DNA of 64,000 bases from NCBI RefSeq assembly GCF_017356035.1, contig NZ_JAFIQX010000002.1:806001-870000 (forward strand), read 5' to 3'. This document shows positions 45,640-53,978 of the stretch, piece after piece. Both the position numbers and the translations under genes were made by a program. The notes under the pieces were generated by a model. The model saw only the letters and a list, made by a program, of their open reading frames with translations. It ran no database searches and had not been told where the DNA came from. Every line of letters starts with the position of its first letter. The stretch's first letter is position 1. The stretch is from Longitalea luteola. GTDB lineage: Bacteria > Bacteroidota > Bacteroidia > Chitinophagales > Chitinophagaceae.

Positions 45640-46635
45640 GTGACGTCGAACAAAAATATCAAAATTCTTCTCAACTACGTGATTGGGCCGCTGGTGTTTT
45701 GCCTGCTCGCCTGGTCAATTTACCAGCAATTATTACGGCAGAACAACTGGAAGACCTCATTACAGCACGCCTGGCAGGTATTATCAGGTGCCGAATGGTG
45801 GAAAGTTTTTTTGGCAATGGCGCTTATGCTGGTCAACTGGGGGTTGGAATCGCGTAAGTGGCAGCTGGTGATCAGGCGGGTTCAGGACCTTTCATTTATG
45901 CAGTCTGCCAAAGCGGTATTTACAGGAACCACCTTGGGATTTTTTACACCTAACCGCATCGGCGAATACGTAGGCCGAATATTATATCTTGATGAAGGCA
46001 AGCGAATACAGGCAATTTCACTTACTATTGTATGCAGTATGGGGCAGCTGCTGGTAACCTGGTGGGCAGGAATTGGCGGAATTTTATATTTACAGGCTTA
46101 TGGGAATACAGAATTGCTTCATACGTTTGCAGGGCTTTGGATGAAATTGGTGTTATATATTGCAATAGTTGCCGCTGTAATTTTAACACTGTTTTATTTT
46201 CGTTTGGCGGGCCTTGTGAGATGGGTGGAAAAGATCCCACGATTACGAAAGCCTGTGTCTTATGTACGGGTTTTAGATAGTCTTAACGCAACCATCTTAT
46301 TCAGGATATTGTCTTTATCTGTGTTGAGGTACAGCGTTTTTATGGGGCAATATTACCTGCTGTTCGATGTATTTGATGTGCATGTAACTGCTGCCCAGGT
46401 TGTGGGTGCTGTAAGTGTTATTTTTCTTGTTTTATCTATAGTACCGAGTATTGCGGTGATCACAGATCTGGGGGTTCGATGGAAGGTGGGCATTGAAGTG
46501 GTACAAATTTTTGATAACAATATTACTGGAATTCTGGCTACCTCCCTGGCTATATGGATCATCAACCTGGTGATACCCGCATTAATCGGGAGTTTGCTAA
46601 TTTTGGGCATTAAATTATTCAATAGTAGAAAATAA
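45640..46635 (+). CDS. Lysylphosphatidylglycerol-synthase-like membrane protein
   Basis: The 331-residue protein is read from the GTG at 45640 (MTSNKNIKILLNYVIG), because longer frames from 45586 overlap the ruvC start. It has eight to nine membrane helices and matches the flippase-like domain of MprF/UPF0104 without the synthetase part. The family motif is TTLGFFTPNRIGEYVGRI. Such proteins are inferred to move lipids. A DUF3108 gene follows 51 bp later and is likely co-transcribed. The start codon is uncertain. Confidence 0.78.
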   Translation: MTSNKNIKILLNYVIGPLVFCLLAWSIYQQLLRQNNWKTSLQHAWQVLSGAEWWKVFLAMALMLVNWGLESRKWQLVIRRVQDLSFMQSAKAVFTGTTLGFFTPNRIGEYVGRILYLDEGKRIQAISLTIVCSMGQLLVTWWAGIGGILYLQAYGNTELLHTFAGLWMKLVLYIAIVAAVILTLFYFRLAGLVRWVEKIPRLRKPVSYVRVLDSLNATILFRILSLSVLRYSVFMGQYYLLFDVFDVHVTAAQVVGAVSVIFLVLSIVPSIAVITDLGVRWKVGIEVVQIFDNNITGILATSLAIWIINLVIPALIGSLLILGIKLFNSRK

Positions 46636-46686
46636 TACACTGGCCCGGACGTCAACCTTATTAAATGGATTAATTGATAGCGTTAC

Positions 46687-47481
46687 ATGAAATTAAACCG
46701 ACCACTTGTCTTCCTTCTGTTTCTGATCATGTATTTTCCGCTAAAAGCAGGGGACGGCTTTTGCAATATCCGTAATTCCGCTTTTTCGAATGGCGAAATG
46801 ATCACCCTGAAGGTGTTTTATACGGTCGTGGGCGCCTATTTTGGGGCCGGCGAAGCCACTTTTAACACTACCCTGGAGAAGATGGCCGGTAAACCGGTAT
46901 ATCATATTGTAGGGGACGGTAAAACCTATAGCTTTTACGATAACTTTTTCAAGGTTCGGGATAAATACGAAACTTATATTGATACGGCTACCTTACAGCC
47001 ATACCGGTTTATTCGCAATGTATACGAGGGTGGCTATAAAAAATATGAGAATGTAACGTTCAATAAAACCACTAACTCGGCCGTGACCAACCAGGGAGTA
47101 TATAAAGTTCCTGAATGTGTGCAGGATGTATTGAGTGCCGTTTACTATTCCCGGAATATTGATTTTAATAAATACAAGGTAGGCGACAGGATCAATTTTT
47201 CCATGTTCCTCGATAATGAGGTGTATGAGATGTATATCCGGTACCTGGGTAAGGAAACCATCAAGACCAAGTACGGAAAGTTCAAAGCCATCAAATTCAA
47301 ACCGCTTCTGATCAAAGGGACCATTTTTGAAGGGGGTGAGAAAATGACTGTTTGGGTGAGTGATGACAGAAACCATATTCCGGTGCGCATCGAAAGCCCG
47401 ATTTCGGTTGGCAGCGTAAAGATAGACATGATCAGTTATCGCAATCTGCGCTATCCGCTCACTTCCCTGGTGAGCCTGTAA
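46687..47481 (+). CDS. DUF3108 domain protein, secreted
   Basis: The 264-residue protein has a signal peptide (MKLNRPLVFLLFLIMYFPLKA). It fits DUF3108: NGEMITLKVFYTVVGAYFGAGEATF near the start, then YHIVGDGKTYSFYDNFFKVRDKYETYID and a GKFKAIKFKP strand pair. The fold is LolA-like (half-open beta barrel), so lipid or lipoprotein binding is an inference. The neighbouring membrane protein may be its partner. Cys residues at FCNIRN and VPECVQD may form a disulfide. Confidence 0.8.
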   Translation: MKLNRPLVFLLFLIMYFPLKAGDGFCNIRNSAFSNGEMITLKVFYTVVGAYFGAGEATFNTTLEKMAGKPVYHIVGDGKTYSFYDNFFKVRDKYETYIDTATLQPYRFIRNVYEGGYKKYENVTFNKTTNSAVTNQGVYKVPECVQDVLSAVYYSRNIDFNKYKVGDRINFSMFLDNEVYEMYIRYLGKETIKTKYGKFKAIKFKPLLIKGTIFEGGEKMTVWVSDDRNHIPVRIESPISVGSVKIDMISYRNLRYPLTSLVSL

Positions 47482-47794
47482 GGTAATTGCCGGTTGGCAA
47501 CTTGTAGATTGATAGGATCAACCGGGGCTACCTGCACTATTTGCGAGTCTCCGGAAGCAGCCGATAATAACCTCGCGTTGTTCCTTGGTGCCGTGTAAAT
47601 AATTAAAAGTCAATCAACATTATCCGTTGCTTGCATATATGCGCCTTTCGATTAGTTATTTACAGGTTTAAATTCTCAAAGTCTCACCGATCCGGTAATT
47701 AAGTGGCAATTTGTTAAAACGTTTTAAGAATCTACTGGAATCACCCCCTTTTGTCTGGTAATTGGCGATTCCGTATAACCACATTCTTTGACGT

Positions 47795-48110
47795 GGCAAC
47801 TCATCCACGCCGGCATACACCGGGCCGAATCACTTAAATAATGGCTCCCTCATTTTTCGGCAACTGGCTAGCGCGCAAAATCGCATTTTGTGGCTTGTCG
47901 GCAACTCATCCACACACTGCACCCGTCGGCCTAACCGCCCACTCAATGCCATTAAATTGCAAACCAGTGATTTAAAAATGCGGAATAACCGCTTACACCG
48001 GGCAGCTGATTCAACCGCTACGCCAAGACCGGCCCCCGAATATATTGCAAACCAGTCAATTAAAAATTGGACTTGCCCGTTTGCACCGGAAACTGATTAA
48101 CCGGCGAAGC
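47795..48110. repeat. Degenerate repeats in the gene desert
   Basis: GGCAACTCATCCAC occurs exactly at 47795-47808 and 47900-47913. TTGCAAACCAGT starts at 47957 and again at 48045, and both copies continue with similar text (TTAAAAAT, then CACCGG and CTGATT). The two motif pairs have periods of about 105 and 88 bp. Confidence 0.65.
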
Positions 48111-48406
48111 CTGTCCTGTGCACCGGGCTTATTCAATAAATCAATTACAAAGAGTCGAAGGGTACTGAAACTGAGATCGCTTTTCAATTGGTGGCACCGG
48201 TTTAAGTGGGCAAACTCAAAACCTTTGCAATCGTAAAAAGACGAAATCAGAAAATGTCTGTTTCTGCATCTCGAATGATCCCGAAAAAAATAAATACGTG
48301 GTTGCTATGATCGGCTAAGTAGAAATTTAGAAAAACCGGTTTTTAATGATTAGCGATCTCAAAAAAACTTAAAATTTAAAAATGCATTTTTTCATCAAAC
48401 CCGATC

Positions 48407-48471
48407 AAAACGAATCTTAGAATTGAAAAAATTGTAATAAAATAATATATAAATAAAAATATATTCGTTTT
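48407..48471. repeat. 9-bp inverted repeat around an AT-rich loop
   Basis: AAAACGAAT (48407-48415) is the complement of ATTCGTTTT (48463-48471). The 47 bases between are almost only A and T. Confidence 0.6.
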
Positions 48472-48930
48472 GTGTAAGTAAGACCTGTTTTTCGATCAAA
48501 ACGACAATAGCGTCAAAAGCGCCAAAAGCGAAATTGAAATTTAAGGGAACATCGACTTGTTTTGTCGTTGTTTAAACACTAACGTTAACCCTGATCAATA
48601 AGTGATTTTTCTACGTTTGGGTATTACATTTAGAATGAGTTCATATAAAAATGCATCCGCCCGAACAGCAGCCCAAGTTATCTTTTGCGAGATGGGGTTG
48701 TTTCGGTGTTAAAATAATTTGTAGGTAATGAATTCTTAATCAAATGATGCAGGTAAAAGACTGGGTTTTAACTGCGTTGAGCAACGCATTTAACATGCAG
48801 CAATAATATAGATTGAATTTACAGGCCGGGTCATGAATGTTTATGATATAGGATTGACAACCATTTATAGGGTAGTTAATATTAGATGTAAACAATCAAT
48901 CAGTTAGTCACCTGATACAGGCGAGCTTAA

Positions 48931-49770
48931 TTACAACGCATCCAGCTTAAACACTTCTTTATGCCTGATACCTCTATCGGTTTGTTGCAACGAACAACAT
49001 TCATTAACAGGATCATGTTCAAAAAATAAGATGTAATTGTTCGCCACTGCTTCTGTTAGAAATTGTTTTTTCTCCTGCAGTGTAGTGAGTGGGAACATGT
49101 CGTACGCCATTACATACGGAATAGGCAGGTGCGCTACAGCAGGAAACAGGTCTGCTGCATATACAACGGTATGTCCTTTGTAATTGATCTGCGGCAACAT
49201 CATGGCCTCCGTGTGTCCATAAGCAAAACGTACCTTCATGGAATCTGAAAATTCAACGCCATCTGTAGGCTCTACAAATTTCAATTGACCGCTTTCCTGT
49301 ATAGGTAATATATTTTCTTTTAAGAAAGAAGCTTTTTCCCGGTCATTAGGCTGCGTGGCGGCCTCCCAATGCCTGAGGTTGCTCCAGTATGTTGCATTTT
49401 TAAAGGCAGGGACCAACTTATCACCCGACCTGATGATGCTGCCACCGCAATGATCAAAATGCAGATGGGTTAGAAATACATCAGTTATATCATCAGCATG
49501 AAAGCCATATTTTGCGAGGGACTTGTTCAGCGAATCATCACCATTCAAATAATAGTGACGCATGAATTTATCATCCTGTTTATCACCAATGCCATTATCA
49601 ATCAATATCAGCCGGTTCTCCTCCTGAATGAGCATACTGCGCATAGCCCAGTTGCAAAGGTTGTTTTCATCGGCAGGATTCAGTTTATTCCAAATAGATT
49701 TGGGTACCACGCCAAACATGGCGCCGCCATCTAGCCGGAAGTATCCTGTATTTATCGAGTATAATTGCAT
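48931..49770 (-). CDS. MBL-fold metallohydrolase
   Basis: The 279-residue protein is read from the ATG at 49768-49770 (MQLYSINTGYF); the frame from 49845 adds an improbable segment. It has the metallo-beta-lactamase zinc signature THLHFDHCGG (about residues 105-114), the later His in FAYGHTEAM, the Asp in VYAADLFP and the final His in FFEHDP. No signal peptide is present, so it is cytosolic. It resembles quorum-quenching lactonases and glyoxalase II-type hydrolases; the substrate is open. It is 131 bp downstream of the UMF1 transporter gene on the same strand and could be part of its message. Confidence 0.88.
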   Translation of the reverse strand: MQLYSINTGYFRLDGGAMFGVVPKSIWNKLNPADENNLCNWAMRSMLIQEENRLILIDNGIGDKQDDKFMRHYYLNGDDSLNKSLAKYGFHADDITDVFLTHLHFDHCGGSIIRSGDKLVPAFKNATYWSNLRHWEAATQPNDREKASFLKENILPIQESGQLKFVEPTDGVEFSDSMKVRFAYGHTEAMMLPQINYKGHTVVYAADLFPAVAHLPIPYVMAYDMFPLTTLQEKKQFLTEAVANNYILFFEHDPVNECCSLQQTDRGIRHKEVFKLDAL

Positions 49771-49888
49771 GGTGATAATTATGTAATGATTTATTAATCG
49801 TGAATACATTAAAGAGCTAATCCTTAAGCTAAGCGTAAAGTACAAAAAAGCATTCGGCCGGATGCCGTTCTTGGCGGATTTTGTTTTC

Positions 49889-49921
49889 CGCTTTAAGCCT
49901 TTAGCGTTCTGCGTTAAGCGC
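49889..49921. repeat. Heptamer block at the 3' end of the UMF1 transporter gene
   Basis: CGCTTTA, AGCCTTT, AGCGTTC and TGCGTTA follow in 7-bp phase. The end of the minus-strand protein (DALNAER) is encoded here. Words match 52672-52706. Confidence 0.65.
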
Positions 49922-51292
49922 GTCCCTGCCGAGAGGCACGTTCAGGTTTAAACGTTTTACCTTCCTCATAGTTAATCCGAGCCACACAAAGCCCAACATA
50001 AAAAATACCATCAGGGCCAATACCGAATTACGCATGCCACCGAACTTAATGGTGCGTTCTTCTATATACGCAAATGTGAACATGCCCATCACCAGGGCGA
50101 TTTTCTCCGTAACATCATAAAAGCTAAAGAACGAAGCTGTGTCTTTTGTATCGGGCATCAGGTTGGAGTAAGTGGAACGGCTAAGCGATTGTATGCCTCC
50201 CATCACGAGTCCGACAATAGCGCCCAAAATATAAAATTGTATATCCGTATAAGTGAAGTAAGCACCAATACAGGCGCCTATCCAAACGAGTACAACAGCC
50301 ATCAGGGTTTGAATATTCCCAAACCGTTCAGACGCTCTCGAGATGAAAATAGCACCCGGAATAGCCACCAGCTGAATGATCATAATAGTGATGATGAGTT
50401 TATCGGTAGGCAGGTGCAGTTCCTTGGCCCCAAACTGGGTTGCTGCCAGGAAAACAGTTTGTATGCCGGCGCTGTACCAAAAGAACGACACAAGGAACAG
50501 TTTGAGTACAGGCATATGCTTCAACTGGCTCCACACTTTCCTGAGTTCGAGGAAACCGTTGGTAAATACATTTTTTCGTTCATGCCGTTCTTTAACTGTA
50601 CTGATGGGCAGGTAGCGGAAAGGGATCTGTGCAAAGCCGAACCACCACAAACCTACCAGCACAAACGAAACACGGGCAGGCATATAATTTCTTTCATATA
50701 GTGTGTTAAACCCGAAGGATGTTGGAAAGAACACCACAATAAAGCATAGGATCTGTAAAATAACGCTGCCGATATAGCCCCAGGTATAACCGCGGGCACT
50801 GATGCGGTCACGCAGGCGATGCGGCACCAGGTCGGGCAGGAAGGAATTATAGAACACCAGGCTGGCCCAGAAACCAATACAGGAAATGACCATGCAGAAG
50901 ATACCAATGTCAAGGCTTCTGGCGCTTAATGTAGTGGTTCCGTCAGCATTTGGCTGTGGTGCAAAGAAATAAAGCAGCGAACAGAAGATGGCACCGAGGG
51001 TGCAGAAAAAACGCATAAAATTGCGCTTGTTGCCGCGATAATCAGCTATAGATGTTAGTATCGGGGAAATGAATGCAACAATTATAAATGCCGATCCCAG
51101 GGCGTAATTATATAAGGCGGTATTTACATACTTTCTTCCCAGGAATTCCACTTCATTATCCGGCAACCTGTTTTTAGTGATGGCTTCATAATAAGCAGGA
51201 AATATGGTGGAGGTAATGACCAGGTTGTACGCTGAGTTAGCCCAGTCGTACATACACCAGGCGTTAATTACTTTTCTGGAAGCTATCTGCAT
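49901..51292 (-). CDS. UMF1-family MFS transporter
   Basis: The 463-residue protein has about eleven to twelve membrane helices. The N-terminal motif INAWCMYDWANSAYNLVI is the signature of the UMF1/Atg22-like branch of the major facilitator superfamily. The central loop with RLRDRISARGYTWGYIGS is also conserved there. Substrates are poorly known; some members are implied in amino acid or solute efflux. Its last residues (RDALNAER) are encoded in a heptamer block, so the C-terminus may vary between strains. Confidence 0.88.
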   Translation of the reverse strand: MQIASRKVINAWCMYDWANSAYNLVITSTIFPAYYEAITKNRLPDNEVEFLGRKYVNTALYNYALGSAFIIVAFISPILTSIADYRGNKRNFMRFFCTLGAIFCSLLYFFAPQPNADGTTTLSARSLDIGIFCMVISCIGFWASLVFYNSFLPDLVPHRLRDRISARGYTWGYIGSVILQILCFIVVFFPTSFGFNTLYERNYMPARVSFVLVGLWWFGFAQIPFRYLPISTVKERHERKNVFTNGFLELRKVWSQLKHMPVLKLFLVSFFWYSAGIQTVFLAATQFGAKELHLPTDKLIITIMIIQLVAIPGAIFISRASERFGNIQTLMAVVLVWIGACIGAYFTYTDIQFYILGAIVGLVMGGIQSLSRSTYSNLMPDTKDTASFFSFYDVTEKIALVMGMFTFAYIEERTIKFGGMRNSVLALMVFFMLGFVWLGLTMRKVKRLNLNVPLGRDALNAER

Positions 51293-51348
51293 TGTAGAAG
51301 CTTTGGTTAAGGTTATGAGTCTTGGAGATAGGATAAAGGTACAAGTTA

Positions 51349-51401
51349 CGGGTTACAAGTTCAACGAATGCCTGTAAGCTGCAATTTGAAACCTGTAAAG
51401 C
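51349..51401. repeat. Heptamer inverted block upstream of the UMF1 gene
   Basis: TACAAGT, TACGGGT, TACAAGT on the left face GCCTGTA, AGCTGCA, ATTTGAA, ACCTGTA on the right. The words are complementary in 7-bp phase. It lies between the UMF1 and uppP genes. Confidence 0.7.
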
Positions 51402-51409
51402 ACGAAAGG

Positions 51410-52207
51410 TTAACTTCCAATTACACCGGTATAGAACAGGATCAATAATACCAATCCAACGATGATCCGGTACCAGCCGAATAAACGGAAGCCATATTTC
51501 TGCAAAAAGCCAATGAAGAAGCGGATGGCCAGTATGGCTACAACAAAAGCAACAGCGCAGCCCAGTAATAGCGTGCTTAAGTTATCAGTGTTCATCAATT
51601 CGGGCTGTTCTCTATATATATCGTACAGGCTCTTGACAGTAGCCGCCATCATGGTTGGTACGGCCAGAAAGAACGAGAATTCAGCTGCCAGCCGTCTGCT
51701 TAATTTTTGTTGCATACCGCCGATAATGGTGGCGGCGCTCCGGCTTAAACCTGGAAGCAGGATAGACAAAACCTGGTAACAGCCAATGATGAAAGCTGTT
51801 TTATTGGAGACCTGCTCTTCCTTATCGATCGCAGGCTTTTGAAACCATTTGTCAACAAACAGCAGCACAACACCTCCCAGTAGCATGATCAAAGCAATGA
51901 TCATCGGTTTTTCCAGCATGGCATCGATATGTTTTTTGAACAGGGCGCCAAAAACCAGGGCAGGGATGATAGCAATGACAAGTTTTATATAAAATGAGAT
52001 CTTTTTAAAGTCGAAGAATTTTCGCCAGTAAAGTACAACGACCGATAAAATGGCGCCGAACTGGATCACGATCTCAAACAGTTTGGCAAAATCGCCATGA
52101 GCGCCCATAATGGCGGAGGCAATAGCCATATGACCGGTTGATGAAATAGGCAGGAATTCGGTAAGACCTTCGATGATTGCTATAATAATTGCGTGTAACG
52201 TGTTCAT
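51410..52207 (-). CDS. uppP: Undecaprenyl-diphosphate phosphatase
   Basis: The 265-residue integral membrane enzyme (BacA) removes a phosphate from undecaprenyl diphosphate to recycle the carrier lipid of peptidoglycan synthesis. Both family signatures are present: [15 protein letters not shown] near the N-terminus and [14 protein letters not shown] near the middle, with eight helices. It is last in a minus-strand run ftsX, DUF3098, uppP, a gene order typical of Bacteroidota, in which truB often follows. The gap to the DUF3098 gene is 174 bp and holds a palindrome and a heptamer block. Confidence 0.95.
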   Translation of the reverse strand: MNTLHAIIIAIIEGLTEFLPISSTGHMAIASAIMGAHGDFAKLFEIVIQFGAILSVVVLYWRKFFDFKKISFYIKLVIAIIPALVFGALFKKHIDAMLEKPMIIALIMLLGGVVLLFVDKWFQKPAIDKEEQVSNKTAFIIGCYQVLSILLPGLSRSAATIIGGMQQKLSRRLAAEFSFFLAVPTMMAATVKSLYDIYREQPELMNTDNLSTLLLGCAVAFVVAILAIRFFIGFLQKYGFRLFGWYRIIVGLVLLILFYTGVIGS

Positions 52208-52234
52208 TAGTTGGATTATTGATCAATTCAAAAG

Positions 52235-52296
52235 CCTGCCTGCCGGCAGGTTAACGAGTGGGCAAGTTAATGACTTGGTAACTTACCGGTAATTAA
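52235..52296. repeat. Palindrome plus heptamer block upstream of uppP
   Basis: The palindrome CCTGCCGGCAGG (52239-52250) is followed by AGGTTAA, CGAGTGG, GCAAGTT, AATGACT, TGGTAAC and TTACCGG in 7-bp phase. Confidence 0.65.
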
Positions 52297-52381
52297 AAAG
52301 TATATAAATAAAAGAAGCGATACTGACTAGGCATCGCTTTTAATAAGTTTGTATAACTTATAATTGAAAACGTATTAATTA

Positions 52382-52636
52382 TCAACTTGCCTTCGGCTTC
52401 TTGAAAATGGCATACACTTCAATGCCGAGGCCCAGTAAAATCAGAATCGGGGCAATCGTGATGCGACGAACGCTGTATACTTCATTTTCCTTGAAAACGT
52501 TGGGGTCATCACTTTTACCACCCGCCATCAGAATAATGCCGATGGCTACAAGGATAATTCCTGCGATCATCCAGATATAGTTGTCTTTGGTGAACAGGCT
52601 GGTAGCAGGAGTGGTTTGTTTTTTTGTTTCCTTCAT
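52382..52636 (-). CDS. DUF3098 membrane protein
   Basis: The 84-residue protein is read from the ATG at 52634-52636 (MKETKKQTTPATSLFTKDNY). It has two membrane helices (about 21-42 and 62-80) and the family signature KDNYIWMIAGIILVAIGI...LMAGGKSDDP. DUF3098 genes lie next to ftsX in many Bacteroidota, which suggests a link to cell division. The function is not known. Confidence 0.88.
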   Translation of the reverse strand: MKETKKQTTPATSLFTKDNYIWMIAGIILVAIGIILMAGGKSDDPNVFKENEVYSVRRITIAPILILLGLGIEVYAIFKKPKAS

Positions 52637-52671
52637 TGGGCCAATTATTAGGTGCGCAATATAGGTAATTT

Positions 52672-52735
52672 TAACGCTCAAAGCTAAAGGCGTGAGGCTT
52701 AAAGCTGTTTTTCGGGACGGGCAAGCGTTTGACGT
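52672..52735. repeat. Heptamer block between ftsX and the DUF3098 gene
   Basis: TAACGCT, CAAAGCT, AAAGGCG, TGAGGCT and TAAAGCT (52672-52706) follow in phase. GCAAGCG, TTTGACG then lead into the ftsX stop codon. Confidence 0.68.
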
Positions 52736-53611
52736 TTAATACAGGTCGTCGAGTTTCATTTTCAGGTATTTTACCACGCTGCGGTAGGTACTGAACAGGG
52801 TAATGCTGATGCCCAGTACGATCAGGAAGATGAACAGGATGGCCACCTTGCTATTATCGCGCAGGTCGCGCAGGTAGGGCAGAAAATACTCCGACAGCAA
52901 CATCAATCCGTAGATCAGAAAAATGGCTACCAGGGCAGCAATGGCGCCGTTCAATACGGCCCGCATGTTCAGCGGCCGGGCAATGAAACCACGGGTAGCG
53001 CCCACCATTTGCATGGTTTTTATCAAAAACCGGTTGCTGTACATGGCCAACCGGATGGTATTATCGATAAGTATGATCGATAAGATGCAGAACAGGGCGG
53101 CCAGCGCTGCGAAAACGATCAGTCCGACCCGAACCGACGAACCCATTTTTTCCACCACGAAAGCGGGGTATTTAACACTTTCTACAACCAGCTGCCGTTG
53201 TTCCAGGTCGGCTGTTATGGCGGCGATAGTGTCTTTCTGCACATAACTGTTCTTCAGGTTGAAGTCGATGGATGCGGGCAACGGGTTTTCATCCAGCAGT
53301 TCCTGGAAATCGGTTTCCCCTTTTTCCATCCACTGTTTTTTGGCCGTTTCTTTATCGATGAATTCAATGGTTTTGGTGTAGGGACGCGATTTGATGTATT
53401 GCATCAGCGAATCCACATCAGCCTGGGTAGCGCTTCTGCGCAGGTATACCTGCAGCTTGATGTCTTCTTTAAGCTCTTCGGTATACCGGCTGGCATTAAG
53501 TAACAGCCATCCGAAAACACCTACAAAAAAGAGTACAATGGTAACCCCTAAAATGGCCATGAAGTAAGATGGTTTGGAACGCTTGGCCGATGCTTTTCCG
53601 AATTGCGCCAT
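52736..53611 (-). CDS. ftsX: Cell division protein FtsX
   Basis: The 291-residue protein has an N-terminal membrane helix (about 18-40), an extracytoplasmic domain (about 41-165, VYLRRSATQADVDSLMQYIKS and so on) and three C-terminal helices ending in the FtsX permease core. With the ATPase FtsE, encoded elsewhere, it controls septal peptidoglycan hydrolases. Bacteroidota FtsX has this form. It is divergent from leuS, which is the common order. Confidence 0.92.
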   Translation of the reverse strand: MAQFGKASAKRSKPSYFMAILGVTIVLFFVGVFGWLLLNASRYTEELKEDIKLQVYLRRSATQADVDSLMQYIKSRPYTKTIEFIDKETAKKQWMEKGETDFQELLDENPLPASIDFNLKNSYVQKDTIAAITADLEQRQLVVESVKYPAFVVEKMGSSVRVGLIVFAALAALFCILSIILIDNTIRLAMYSNRFLIKTMQMVGATRGFIARPLNMRAVLNGAIAALVAIFLIYGLMLLSEYFLPYLRDLRDNSKVAILFIFLIVLGISITLFSTYRSVVKYLKMKLDDLY

Positions 53612-53657
53612 GAAATTTTATTTTTTGAAGGGATAATAATGCCTCTAAAAGAGCGGC

Positions 53658-53665
53658 AAAAATAA
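53658..53665 (-). promoter_or_regulatory. Possible -7 element of ftsX
   Basis: On the minus strand TATTTTTG fits TAnnTTTG and gives a leader of about 40 bases. No clear -33 box. Confidence 0.45.
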
Positions 53666-53698
53666 CGGTTTTATCCCGGTAAAACGGTTATTATCCGT

Positions 53699-53706
53699 AT
53701 TTTTGA
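53699..53706 (+). promoter_or_regulatory. Possible -7 element of leuS
   Basis: TATTTTTG fits TAnnTTTG on the + strand and lies 34 bp from the ftsX element, back to back. It would give leuS a leader of about 265 bases. Confidence 0.45.
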
Positions 53707-53928
53707 CATCCTTCTTAACGATCGAATTGACATAAAAATTTCAGGCGTGAATTACTTTTTAACGTTTCCTCAACGTTTGATTCTCAATAAGAACGGAATC
53801 AGCGTTTAAAAGTACCGGCACAGTGAGGCAAAAAGAAGGCAGCCCCAAAAAGCGGCAAAAAGGCAGAAAAGTTTTGCGGCAACAGGGCCCTGATGAGGCC
53901 AGGGATCCGTAATGAGGCAGCCCGATAA

Positions 53929-53977
53929 CTTTGAACCATGAACCTTGAAACTATAAACTAAGAACTAAGGATTAAGA
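53929..53977. repeat. Heptamer block touching the leuS start codon
   Basis: Seven exact 7-bp steps: CTTTGAA, CCATGAA, CCTTGAA, ACTATAA, ACTAAGA, ACTAAGG and ATTAAGA. The block ends one base before the ATG at 53979 and therefore occupies the ribosome-binding region. Confidence 0.85.
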
Positions 53978-53978
53978 T

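Larger units (their letters stand above)
47482..48930. other. 1.45 kb gene desert
   Basis: No credible gene is found in either strand; short frames (47888-48100 and 48045-48236) lie in degenerate repeat sequence. The left 750 bp hold tandem imperfect repeats. Beyond 48240 the sequence is very AT-rich and has one long inverted repeat. No DnaA-box cluster (TTATCCACA) is seen. Confidence 0.6.
53612..53978. other. Divergent ftsX-leuS intergenic region
   Basis: About 370 bp with no gene. Both -7 elements lie near the ftsX side, leaving a leader of about 265 bases for leuS. The leader holds repeats of GGCAAAAAG and ends in a heptamer block. Confidence 0.6.

Noticed and set aside
47880-48110. Integron-type attC repeats in the gene desert
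   Set aside because: The repeats lack the paired GTTRRRY and RYYYAAC core sites and there is no integrase gene.
48240-48660. Replication origin in the AT-rich part of the gene desert
   Set aside because: No cluster of DnaA boxes (TTATCCACA) and no dnaA, dnaN or similar gene is near.
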